From NCBI GenBank assembly GCA_033722575.1, contig JAWVYU010000069.1:1-16926 (forward strand): 16,926 nucleotides of DNA. Reading direction: 5' to 3'. This DNA comes from GCA-2748575 sp033722575 (GTDB lineage: Bacteria; Pseudomonadota; Gammaproteobacteria; Pseudomonadales; Ketobacteraceae). The first letter of the stretch is position 1; each line of letters starts with the position of its first letter. Both the position numbers and the translations under genes were made by a program. The notes below the pieces were generated by a model. That model had not been told where the DNA came from, ran no database searches, and saw only the letters and a list, made by a program, of their open reading frames with translations. Below are positions 1 to 6,391 of this stretch, in pieces.

Positions 1-416
1 TCAGTGGCGATGTCCATTTTGGCCGGATTTCCGAGACCAAGCTCACTCCTTCCGGGCGGCGCCTGATCGAAGTAATATCCTCGCCTCTGTCAAACCTCAC
101 CGGTTTGAATGGTCTGGCCACGTCCGGGCCGAAATTCACGCCATCGGAATTTCCTGATCCAGCCCACACGGTGATTCATGGCTGGAAGCCAGCCAAAGTG
201 AAGCATGACAAATCCTTTGCGGTGAGCAGCAAACGAGGATTCTTTGCCTCAGCCTATCCCAAAGAAAGAACCCGTGAACACTTTATGACAGTGGGCTTTC
301 AAAAGGCGGAAAACGGTGGCATAACCCTGTGTGTCAACGCGTGGCGTGTCAGGGAAAGGGACGGCGATAATCTGCCAAAGCGTGATTTTGGCCCCTACGA
401 AACCCGGTTGCAATGA
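1..416 (+). CDS. Metallophosphatase (PhoD/calcineurin-like) family protein, 3' part only
   Basis: The reading frame is open from the window edge, with the first full codon at base 3, and stops with TGA at 414-416. Only about 137 C-terminal residues are visible. The first residues read SGDVHFGRI, which matches the late metal-binding SGDxH block of calcineurin-like and PhoD-like phosphoesterases. It is followed by a VISSPLSNL stretch typical of the same families. The rest is a beta-rich tail without a motif I recognise. A TTG at 105 could be read as a start, but the conserved block lies upstream of it, so it is internal. The next gene begins 1 base after the stop, so the two are probably co-transcribed. 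The substrate cannot be deduced. The family call rests on one motif and its context. Confidence 0.6.
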   Translation, partial: SGDVHFGRISETKLTPSGRRLIEVISSPLSNLTGLNGLATSGPKFTPSEFPDPAHTVIHGWKPAKVKHDKSFAVSSKRGFFASAYPKERTREHFMTVGFQKAENGGITLCVNAWRVRERDGDNLPKRDFGPYETRLQ

Positions 417-417
417 C

Positions 418-939
418 ATGACCGAATCGAAAAACAACGCTTCCAAAACCAGCACCTCCAGAACCCATAAAAGCCCTGCGGAATTCCTGTTCCAGTGGCT
501 GACTGAAAATGCCTTTGAACAGGTGGGCTATGTAGGCAGCGTTCCGGCATTGCCCGGGCCTTTGCAGGATCAGGTGGTGCTGAAGGATTGCAATGACCTG
601 CAACCCTGGCATGCTTCATCCGGTGATACTGCCTTGCAGGCGGTGGTGATTTCCGATGGACTTGCTGATAGAAGCCAGCAGGAAGTCACCCAGTTGCTGG
701 CGGGTTATCGTAATGCACTGGTGGGTGCCATTCTTGTGTTGATGGATGTCAGCGGCGATCCGGTATTGGCGGATAATGATTTTTACGGTCTCGGTTTCAA
801 AAAAATTGCCGAGTTCCCCCACCCCGAGCACCCGCTGGCGGCGTTTGAATACAACCTTCGCAGCTACAACCACAAGCGCCTGTGGAATAATCCCAAATAC
901 TGGGCTAACCCGGAAAACTTTGGCAAATACTGGTGGTAA
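418..939 (+). CDS. Conserved hypothetical protein, DUF6231-like
   Basis: This encodes a soluble protein of 173 residues with no signal peptide or membrane segment. I chose the ATG at 418 because it lies just after the upstream stop codon, as expected for translational coupling. The frame is open further upstream to 331, but that part overlaps the previous gene. The N-terminal 20 residues are Ser/Thr/Lys-rich and probably disordered. The middle looks like a small alpha/beta fold, and the C-terminus ends in an aromatic, Asn-rich tail (RLWNNPKYWANPENFGKYWW). That tail resembles the end of the DUF6231 proteins known from Pseudomonas and relatives, recalled from memory and not searched. No function is known to me. 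It converges on cobD with only 6 bases between the stop codons. Confidence 0.7.
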   Translation: MTESKNNASKTSTSRTHKSPAEFLFQWLTENAFEQVGYVGSVPALPGPLQDQVVLKDCNDLQPWHASSGDTALQAVVISDGLADRSQQEVTQLLAGYRNALVGAILVLMDVSGDPVLADNDFYGLGFKKIAEFPHPEHPLAAFEYNLRSYNHKRLWNNPKYWANPENFGKYWW

Positions 940-945
940 AGGCTC

Positions 946-2061
946 TCAGTTGTTATCGGCGGCAGCGCGCAGCCGGTTCATAAAGGTTTCCACATCAGCA
1001 GTGGCTGGCAGGCCAAACCGGAGCAAGGCACTGTCTTCTATCAGGCGGGTCAGCACAGCTTTCCTTTTCAGGGCGCTGTGCAGCGATGCAGCCTGTGTTG
1101 CAGTACTGAAAGTTACCGTAACAAAGAAGTCAGTACAGCGGATATTCAGAACGTGCCAGCCTGTTCGGCAATGAAAAAAGTCCTCCAGCCGCCCATTCAG
1201 GTCAGCAGACCATCGCTGCAGATTTTTCCGGGCATGTTCCTGCCAGGGCTGGTCCAGCAGTGCCTGCGTGGCAAGATATTCGCTGGCGGTGGCAAGGGGC
1301 CAGGGCCCCAGTGTGTTGTGCAGGCGCTCGCCGATACGCTGGTCACAGAGACAAAAGCCCACCCGTAAACCCGCCAGGCCAAAAAACTTCCCCAGCGATC
1401 GCAATACAACAAGGTTCACCGGCAAAGGCCCCGCCAGCAACGAATCCGCTGGCCGGGTATCCATGAATGCCTCGTCCACCACATACAGCGTGTCGGCATT
1501 ACGCCGGGCAGAGGTCAGAATATCTTCCCTGGCAACCTTCCGGGCGCTGGGGTTGTTGGGGTTGATGATAACCATCACATCGGCATGCAGGGTTTTATTC
1601 AGCAGGTCCGTCAGCTCCGCTTCGCTGTAGTGTTCCGTAACATGGCCATGGGCCTGCCACCAGAACCGGTGTTCACGATAACCGATATCGGGAACCAGTA
1701 CTGACAGGGGGCGTTGATGGCCGGCTTTCCTGGCCAGCGCGGGAAAATGCTGGATAAACCATTGGGAGCCCGGCGTGGCCACCAGTGCCGTCCCTTCGGG
1801 CGGCTTCCCGGCACCGAAATAATACTGCGTGGCGGCTTTGAGCAGATCAGCGCGGTTTTCCGGCAAACGCGAAAATGCCGCGGGTTCCAGAGGGGGGGCT
1901 GTCCAGCCTTGCGGGTTGATTCCCGTGGACAGATCCAGCCAGTCCCCTAACGGAATTCCGGTATCTGTAACGGCTTCGCGCAGGCGTCCCCCGTGGAATT
2001 CCGCCGGTGGAGAATCTGTGGCCTGTATCAGAGACTGGATAAAGGAATCTGTCGGGCTCAC
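946..2061 (-). CDS. cobD: Threonine-phosphate decarboxylase (CobD; called CobC in Pseudomonas nomenclature)
   Basis: This is a PLP-dependent fold-type I enzyme that decarboxylates L-threonine O-3-phosphate to (R)-1-amino-2-propanol O-2-phosphate, the linker CbiB attaches to the corrin ring. The 371-residue length is normal for the family. Visible motifs are HGG at 23-25, the DLSTGINP block at 43-50, NPNNPS at 167-172, DEAFMD at 196-201, and the SLGKFFGLAGLRVGF block with the probable PLP Schiff-base lysine K225. The start is a GTG at 2061 that overlaps the cbiB stop (GTGA), so translation is probably coupled to cbiB. No threonine kinase (pduX) gene is visible nearby, so the phosphothreonine source is not explained by this window. 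Confidence 0.95.
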   Translation of the reverse strand: MSPTDSFIQSLIQATDSPPAEFHGGRLREAVTDTGIPLGDWLDLSTGINPQGWTAPPLEPAAFSRLPENRADLLKAATQYYFGAGKPPEGTALVATPGSQWFIQHFPALARKAGHQRPLSVLVPDIGYREHRFWWQAHGHVTEHYSEAELTDLLNKTLHADVMVIINPNNPSARKVAREDILTSARRNADTLYVVDEAFMDTRPADSLLAGPLPVNLVVLRSLGKFFGLAGLRVGFCLCDQRIGERLHNTLGPWPLATASEYLATQALLDQPWQEHARKNLQRWSADLNGRLEDFFHCRTGWHVLNIRCTDFFVTVTFSTATQAASLHSALKRKAVLTRLIEDSALLRFGLPATADVETFMNRLRAAADNN

Positions 2062-3065
2062 GGGTACCCCAATAGCGAGAGTGCTGTCGCCACAGGCACC
2101 CAGTAGAGCAGGGTGGTTTGTACAAGTTGTAATGCCCTGGGTATATCGCTGGCTACCGGGGGCTGATGGCCACCGAAAAAAGGCTTCTCCACCCGCGTAT
2201 CATGATAGCTGGCAGGCCCGCCAAGCCGCAGGTCCAGTACGGTGGCACCGCTTACCATGACCGGGCCGCCGTTGGGGCTGGACAACATGGGTGCCTGTTT
2301 CTGCCAGTGGCGCCAGGCCGCTTTCATCAGAAGCAATGGATCAGGTTTGTCGTGCTGAACGGCCGTCTGGGCATCTGTGTCCACCGGGCTCCAGGGTGCT
2401 GCCGGTAACAAGGGGGAAAAACAGTAAAGCAGCGCGGTAATGCGGGCCGGTATCCAGTTGAGCGCGTCATCCGCCCGCGCCGACCACCAGCCAAACTGGC
2501 GAAAGCGGTCGGTTCGGTATCCCCACATGGCGTCCAGTGTGTTGCTGAGCCGGTACAGGATTACACCGGGAACCCCCAGCAGTGCAAACCAGAACAGGGC
2601 TGCGAAAATTCCGTCATTCCCGTTTTCCAGGGTGGATTCAACCGCTGCCTTGGCGATTTCCTCTGCCGACAGGTTGTCGGTATCGCGGCTGACCACCCTG
2701 GCACAGGCCTGCCGGGCGGTACTGAGATTATCCTCATCCAGTGGCCGGTAGATTGCGAGCATGTGTTCCTTTAAACTCTGCCAGCCGATGCAGAGGTAAA
2801 GTACCACTGTGGCGACAACGGCGCCCATCAGCTCAGACACACCTGTCAGCATCGCGCCAATGATTCCTGCGGCCAGGGTTATCAGCCCCACTGAGAGGCA
2901 CCATGCCACCACTCCATGCCAGCGGCTGGAGTGATCGTGGTTCCATCGGGTTTCCAGGCGGCTGGCAAACTGCCCGAACAGCACCAGCGGGTGCCATTTC
3001 CGGGGCTCACCCAAAACACGATCCAGGAGTAACGCAGTCAGTATGACGAGAAAAGTGGTCAGCAT
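2058..3065 (-). CDS. cbiB: Adenosylcobinamide-phosphate synthase CbiB (CobD in Pseudomonas nomenclature)
   Basis: This is an integral membrane enzyme of the nucleotide-loop pathway. It joins aminopropanol phosphate to adenosylcobyric acid to give adenosylcobinamide phosphate. The protein has 335 residues, close to the usual length. The N-terminus has the family pattern LLLDRVLGEPRKWHP. The central conserved region contains NGNDGIFAALFWFALLG, then NTLDAMWGYRTDRFRQFGWW, then ARADDALNWIPARITALL. Several hydrophobic segments are visible (about 1-15, 55-95, 155-175 and the C-terminus). The ATG at 3065 is the first gene start on this strand, 80 bases from divergent cobQ. The stop overlaps the cobD start, so the pair forms an operon whose products act on the same reaction. 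Confidence 0.96.
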   Translation of the reverse strand: MLTTFLVILTALLLDRVLGEPRKWHPLVLFGQFASRLETRWNHDHSSRWHGVVAWCLSVGLITLAAGIIGAMLTGVSELMGAVVATVVLYLCIGWQSLKEHMLAIYRPLDEDNLSTARQACARVVSRDTDNLSAEEIAKAAVESTLENGNDGIFAALFWFALLGVPGVILYRLSNTLDAMWGYRTDRFRQFGWWSARADDALNWIPARITALLYCFSPLLPAAPWSPVDTDAQTAVQHDKPDPLLLMKAAWRHWQKQAPMLSSPNGGPVMVSGATVLDLRLGGPASYHDTRVEKPFFGGHQPPVASDIPRALQLVQTTLLYWVPVATALSLLGYP

Positions 3066-3145
3066 GGAATCCGGGGGCTCTCAGGCCCGAATAATATTGT
3101 CCGCACAATGTGATCAGACGCTATGCAAGAATCCGGAAGTGTAAC
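3066..3145. promoter_or_regulatory. Divergent cbiB/cobQ intergenic region with a 14-bp dyad
   Basis: These 80 bases must hold the promoters for cbiB-cobD (minus) and cobQ (plus). At 3096-3109 there is an ATTGT-CCGC-ACAAT dyad (5-bp arms, 4-base spacer), placed where a regulator could influence both directions. A GGAAGT ribosome-binding sequence precedes the cobQ ATG. The region is too short for a full cobalamin riboswitch (around 200 bases), and no B12-box-like sequence is visible. Calling the dyad an operator is inference. Confidence 0.35.
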
Positions 3146-4681
3146 ATGAAAAACCTGGTCGTGATGGTTCAGGGCACCACCTCCGATGCCGGAAAATCCG
3201 TGCTGGTGGCGGGGCTTTGTCGCTGGTTTGCGCGACGCGGTTACCGGGTAGCACCTTTCAAGCCCCAGAATATGGCGTTAAACAGCGCCGTGACTCCCTG
3301 CGGCGGTGAAATCGGGCGTGCGCAGGCGGTGCAGGCCCAGGCAGCAGGTATAGCGCCTACGGTGGATATGAACCCGGTGCTGCTGAAGCCCACCACCGAC
3401 CGTCAGGCGCAGATTATTGTGCAGGGCAAGGCCCTGCGGAATCTGGATGCCATGAAATACCAGGGCCACAAGAAACTGTTGATGCCTTTCGTGCTGGAAA
3501 GCTTTCAGCGACTTGCGGACAGCTTTGAGGTGATTGTGGTGGAAGGGGCGGGCAGCCCCGCTGAGATCAATCTGCGGGATAACGATATTGCCAATATGGG
3601 GTTTGCAGAAGCGGCCGACTGCCCGGTAATACTGGTGGCGGATATTGATCGTGGTGGTGTGTTTGCCCACCTGGTGGGAACCCTGGCATTATTGTCCGAA
3701 ACAGAAAAGCGCCGCATGCTGGGGTTTGTGATCAATAAGTTCCGCGGCGATATCCGGCTGCTGCAGTCCGGGCTGGACTGGCTGGAGGACTATACCGGCA
3801 AGCCGGTTTTCGGAGTGCTGCCCTATCTGCAGGGGCTGCACATTGAAGCCGAAGACGCCATACAGTCCGGCAACGTAATGGACGACGCTACAGAGAACTC
3901 CACTACAGAGAACACCACGCTGAATGTGGTGGTGCCGGTGTTGCCCCGTATCAGCAATCACACGGATTTTGATGCCCTGCGATTGCACCCGGAGGTGAAC
4001 CTGCAGTTCGCGGGGCCCGGCGAGCCCCATCCCCCTGCGGACCTCATTATTTTGCCGGGCAGTAAAAGTGTGATGGCGGATCTGGCCTGGCTCAGAGCCC
4101 AGGGGTGGGAAAACACCCTGGCACGGCATCTGCGTTATGGTGGAAAAGTCATGGGTATCTGTGGTGGCTACCAGATGCTGGGCTCCCATATTCTGGATCC
4201 ATTGCAGGTGGAATCCGATTGTGGGGCCATGCAGGGGCTGGGCTGGCTGCCGGTTAAAACCTCCCTGGCGGCGGATAAAACCCTGACCCGTGTCAGCGGT
4301 GAGCTGTTTTTTGCAAGCGGCCACTGGCCTGCGGCCCAGGCCACCGGTTACGAAATTCATGCCGGGGTTACCCGGCAGCTGGAACGCTTTGACCGGGAGA
4401 ATTACCTGCCGCTGCTGCGAACGGCGACGGGCCAGGAAGATGGGGTGCTATCGCCGTGCGGGCAGATAGCGGGCACCTACTGGCATGGAATTTTTGATCA
4501 TCCGGAGGCCCTGGCGGCACTGTTACAGTGGGCGGGGCTGGAGGCGCGGAAGCCCTTTGATTACGTGGCAGCGCGGGAAGCGGCTTTCGATCAGCTCACC
4601 GACGCCCTTGAGGATGCCCTGGATATGGAGGCATTGGTGAAGCAGCTGAAAGAATTTCAGCGGGACGCCACACAGGCCTGA
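3146..4681 (+). CDS. cobQ: Cobyric acid synthase, glutamine-hydrolysing (CobQ/CbiP)
   Basis: This enzyme amidates adenosylcobyrinic acid a,c-diamide at four carboxylates to give adenosylcobyric acid, using ATP and glutamine. The ATG at 3146 is preferred because GGAAGT precedes it and the protein then starts right at the P-loop domain; the frame opens 12 codons earlier at a GTG. The protein is 511 residues, normal for the family. The ATP-binding motif GTTSDAGKS lies at 10-18, and VVEGAGSPAEINLRDNDIAN at 131-150. The C-terminal class I glutamine amidotransferase domain has the nucleophile C339 in GICGGYQMLG and H447 in GTYWHGIFD. A short Thr/Asn-rich insertion (about 248-258), coded by a tandem repeat, sits in the linker between the two domains. 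It is divergent from cbiB, which uses its product. Confidence 0.97.
   Translation: MKNLVVMVQGTTSDAGKSVLVAGLCRWFARRGYRVAPFKPQNMALNSAVTPCGGEIGRAQAVQAQAAGIAPTVDMNPVLLKPTTDRQAQIIVQGKALRNLDAMKYQGHKKLLMPFVLESFQRLADSFEVIVVEGAGSPAEINLRDNDIANMGFAEAADCPVILVADIDRGGVFAHLVGTLALLSETEKRRMLGFVINKFRGDIRLLQSGLDWLEDYTGKPVFGVLPYLQGLHIEAEDAIQSGNVMDDATENSTTENTTLNVVVPVLPRISNHTDFDALRLHPEVNLQFAGPGEPHPPADLIILPGSKSVMADLAWLRAQGWENTLARHLRYGGKVMGICGGYQMLGSHILDPLQVESDCGAMQGLGWLPVKTSLAADKTLTRVSGELFFASGHWPAAQATGYEIHAGVTRQLERFDRENYLPLLRTATGQEDGVLSPCGQIAGTYWHGIFDHPEALAALLQWAGLEARKPFDYVAAREAAFDQLTDALEDALDMEALVKQLKEFQRDATQA
3888..3917 (+). repeat. 15-bp tandem duplication inside cobQ
   Basis: Two adjacent 15-base units, 3888-3902 and 3903-3917, differ at one position. 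Being a multiple of three, the duplication keeps the frame and encodes the low-complexity segment ATENSTTENTT in the interdomain linker of CobQ. A recent slippage event in a tolerant linker is the simplest reading. Confidence 0.8.
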
Positions 4682-4956
4682 AGGCTGTCTGCGATAATCT
4701 CGTAGGCGCATTGTCCGATGCGTTCTCCCAGCAGCGTATGTTTGCCGTAATATAGAATACGATGGCTGGCGTGATGCCGCGATCACCAGAAACAGATTGA
4801 TGGTGCCCGCAGGGCGGCGCGACGTTTCTGTGCCGCAATGCAGCAAAGGGTCATCGGCCCGGTCCCCCACACGGGGTGCATTGTCCAGATCCGTGGCTGA
4901 GTATGCATAACTTGGCCACAAACTGCCCTGAGGGCGCTGGAAAGTGCACGTGTCAC
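4657..4956 (-). pseudogene. cbiZ: Decayed cbiZ (adenosylcobinamide amidohydrolase) remnant
   Basis: CbiZ hydrolyses adenosylcobinamide to adenosylcobyric acid so that foreign corrinoids can be rebuilt with the cell's own lower ligand. Three pieces in family order are visible on the minus strand, in shifting frames. RALSSAL (about 4950-4930) resembles the N-terminal LSSA block. ATDLDNAPRVGDRADD followed by PAGTINLFLVIAA (about 4897-4780) matches the central TxLxNAxRVGDxA...GTIN block. YYGKHTLLGERIGQCAYEII (4752-4693) matches the C-terminal YAGKHTxLGExIG block. The stretch expected between the first two pieces is missing, as is the EAKT and TGTGTD region between the second and third. No single frame joins them, so no functional protein is made. 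The tail stop at 4657-4659 overlaps the cobQ 3' end, and the other end abuts the AI-2E gene stop. Family motifs are recalled from memory. Confidence 0.8.
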
Positions 4957-6005
4957 GGTTTACCATCACCACCCAGAAACAGTTCGCTTTCCTGATAATG
5001 CCTTAAGCCATGGCGGGTCAGCACACCCAGAGCCGCCGCCACCGGCACTGCCAGCAAGACGCCAACAAAGCCGAACAGATAGCCGAAAGAAAATAGCGCA
5101 AACATCACCCACACCGGGTGCAGGCGGACACGATCTCCGATGAGTTTCGGTGTCAGGAAATTACCCTCAAGGAATTGGCCCAACGCGAATACCGCCACGA
5201 CGAGCGCGATAGCGATATGGTCCGGCCAGAACTGGAGTGTTGCCAGCAATCCCGCAGCAAGCCCGCCGATAATAGCGCCCAGATAGGGCACGAAGCTGAT
5301 CAGCCCGGCGGCCAGCCCCACCAGTAAGCCGAACCTCAGGCCCACCAATGACAAGCCCACCGCATAGAAGATGCCGAGCAGCAAACAAACGGTGCCCTGT
5401 CCGCGAACAAAGCCGGCCAGCGTCCGGTCGATTTCCACAAAGACCTTGCGGACCTCCGCACGATGCCTGTGCGGGACCAGGCTGTCTACCCGCGCCACCA
5501 TCTGGTGCCAGTCGAGCAGCAGGTAGATGGAGACAATCGGCGTCACCAGCAGCAGCGATCCCAGGCCCACAAGGGCCATGCCCTGGTTCCACATGGAGCC
5601 GAGTACCTGCATGGCTGGGCCTATAGCGGATTTCAGTGCATTACGGAAATCGCCCGGCTCAATACCCAGCAGCGGGGACAACCGGCCGCCGGCGGTGGCG
5701 TCCAGCCAGGCACGGGCCCGCTCCATATAATCCGGCATCTGGCGCAACAGCTCCAGCGTCTGAGTCAGCACAATGGGCAGCACCAGCAGGGTGACCGCCA
5801 ACCCCAGCAGGGTAAAGAAAAGCACGATCAGGCCCACCGCGATGCGGCGAGACAGGCCGAGAGCTTCCAGTCGCCCCGCCACCGGGTCGAGAAAGTAGGC
5901 GATGGCCATACCGACAACAAAGGGCAGCAGAATGCCGTGCAGTAACCAGAGCAAGAAGATGAGCACCATCGCGCCCACCAGCCAGAAACGCCATTCCCGT
6001 TGCAT
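4953..6005 (-). CDS. AI-2E/PerM family (PF01594-type) transporter
   Basis: This is a 350-residue polytopic inner-membrane protein. The N-terminus (about 8-40) and residues 55-85 are hydrophobic. A more polar stretch (about 85-140) follows, then several membrane segments up to about 335. The C-terminal family signature EGNFLTPKLIGDRVRLHP and the preceding LISFVPYLGAIIGG block identify the AI-2E/PerM family. Members export or exchange diverse small molecules (AI-2 export by TqsA, Na+/H+ exchange in some), so the substrate is not predictable. The ATG at 6005 has an AAGGA-type ribosome-binding site. The blocks around EIDRTLAGFVRGQGTVC remind me of alphaproteobacterial members more than gammaproteobacterial PerM, which would fit transfer, but that is an impression. 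It lies between the cbiZ remnant and an IS scar. Confidence 0.9.
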   Translation of the reverse strand: MQREWRFWLVGAMVLIFLLWLLHGILLPFVVGMAIAYFLDPVAGRLEALGLSRRIAVGLIVLFFTLLGLAVTLLVLPIVLTQTLELLRQMPDYMERARAWLDATAGGRLSPLLGIEPGDFRNALKSAIGPAMQVLGSMWNQGMALVGLGSLLLVTPIVSIYLLLDWHQMVARVDSLVPHRHRAEVRKVFVEIDRTLAGFVRGQGTVCLLLGIFYAVGLSLVGLRFGLLVGLAAGLISFVPYLGAIIGGLAAGLLATLQFWPDHIAIALVVAVFALGQFLEGNFLTPKLIGDRVRLHPVWVMFALFSFGYLFGFVGVLLAVPVAAALGVLTRHGLRHYQESELFLGGDGKP

Positions 6006-6102
6006 AGACCATCCTTCGTAGTTGGAACACGCTTATGTTGACGGATTACGGGGCGAGAAGAAAGGCGGCAGTGGCCCATCCAGATCGAAAGGTTGAATGA
6101 GT

Positions 6103-6291
6103 CATGGCAGTATGCTGCACATGATATACAATCTGTGTGAGTTTGCTCAGAAGAACTGGCGAAACAGCGAGGATTTGATTACCTGACCAAGGTGGCCCGG
6201 GTGTTAAAATTCATGGGTGAAGAAGAGGTGACAACTGTCGGCCATGAAGGTGCGCGATCAGCTGGCTCAACACCAGATTTGACAATAACCC
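6103..6291 (+). mobile_element. IS256-family transposase C-terminal remnant with probable right end
   Basis: One frame reads MLHMIYNLCEFAQKNWR from 6112, matching the MLxMMFKLxExAQKxWRRL block near the end of IS256-family (mutator-type) transposases. After a frameshift the sequence continues as RGFDYLTKVARVLKF, which matches the RGFxxLxKVIxGVKF block. After another shift it ends RDQLAQHQI-stop. The following CACCAGATTTGACAATAACC looks like an IS256-type terminal inverted repeat, so 6291 is probably the right end. The left part of the element is absent. Family recognition rests on remembered consensus and was not searched. The element is dead. Confidence 0.6.
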
Positions 6292-6306
6292 TGTCTTGGG
6301 TAAAGT
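6279..6306 (+). promoter_or_regulatory. Candidate promoter for the lipoprotein gene, with its -35 box in the IS end
   Basis: A perfect TTGACA (6279-6284) lies inside the presumed terminal repeat of the IS256 remnant. A TAAAGT (6301-6306, 4 of 6 matches to TATAAT) follows after 16 bases. This is about 85 bases upstream of the lipoprotein ATG at 6392. IS256-type elements are known to carry outward -35 boxes that form hybrid promoters. Activity here is inference. Confidence 0.4.
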
Positions 6307-6391
6307 AAACCTCGATTGAGTAGAATATCGCCTGCCTGGAATCAAACCCGGAAACAACATTTCTATATAAAAAAACAAGAAGGAACTTATT

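Larger units (their letters stand above)
6006..6391. other. 386-bp region without an intact gene, containing an IS256 scar and a promoter candidate
   Basis: The left part (6006-6102) holds the upstream region of the AI-2E gene; nothing specific is recognisable there beyond its ribosome-binding site. The middle (6103-6291) is a transposase remnant, and a promoter candidate lies at 6279-6306; both are listed separately. The right part (6307-6391) is AT-rich leader sequence ending in an AAGGAA ribosome-binding site in front of the lipoprotein gene. Confidence 0.6.

Noticed and set aside
331..417. Upstream start for the DUF6231-like gene
   Set aside because: It would overlap the preceding gene by 86 bases; the ATG at 418 fits the gene junction and the expected length.
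3110..3145. GTG at 3110 as the cobQ start
   Set aside because: The ATG at 3146 has a good GGAAGT site and places the P-loop at the usual distance from the N-terminus.
3689..4360. Minus-strand open frame of 223 codons inside cobQ
   Set aside because: It is antisense to a strongly conserved cobQ region and has no recognisable motif.
4523..4972. Minus-strand 149-codon frame as an intact gene
   Set aside because: Only its middle part carries CbiZ motifs; its end runs antisense into cobQ, while the true CbiZ C-terminal block lies in another frame.
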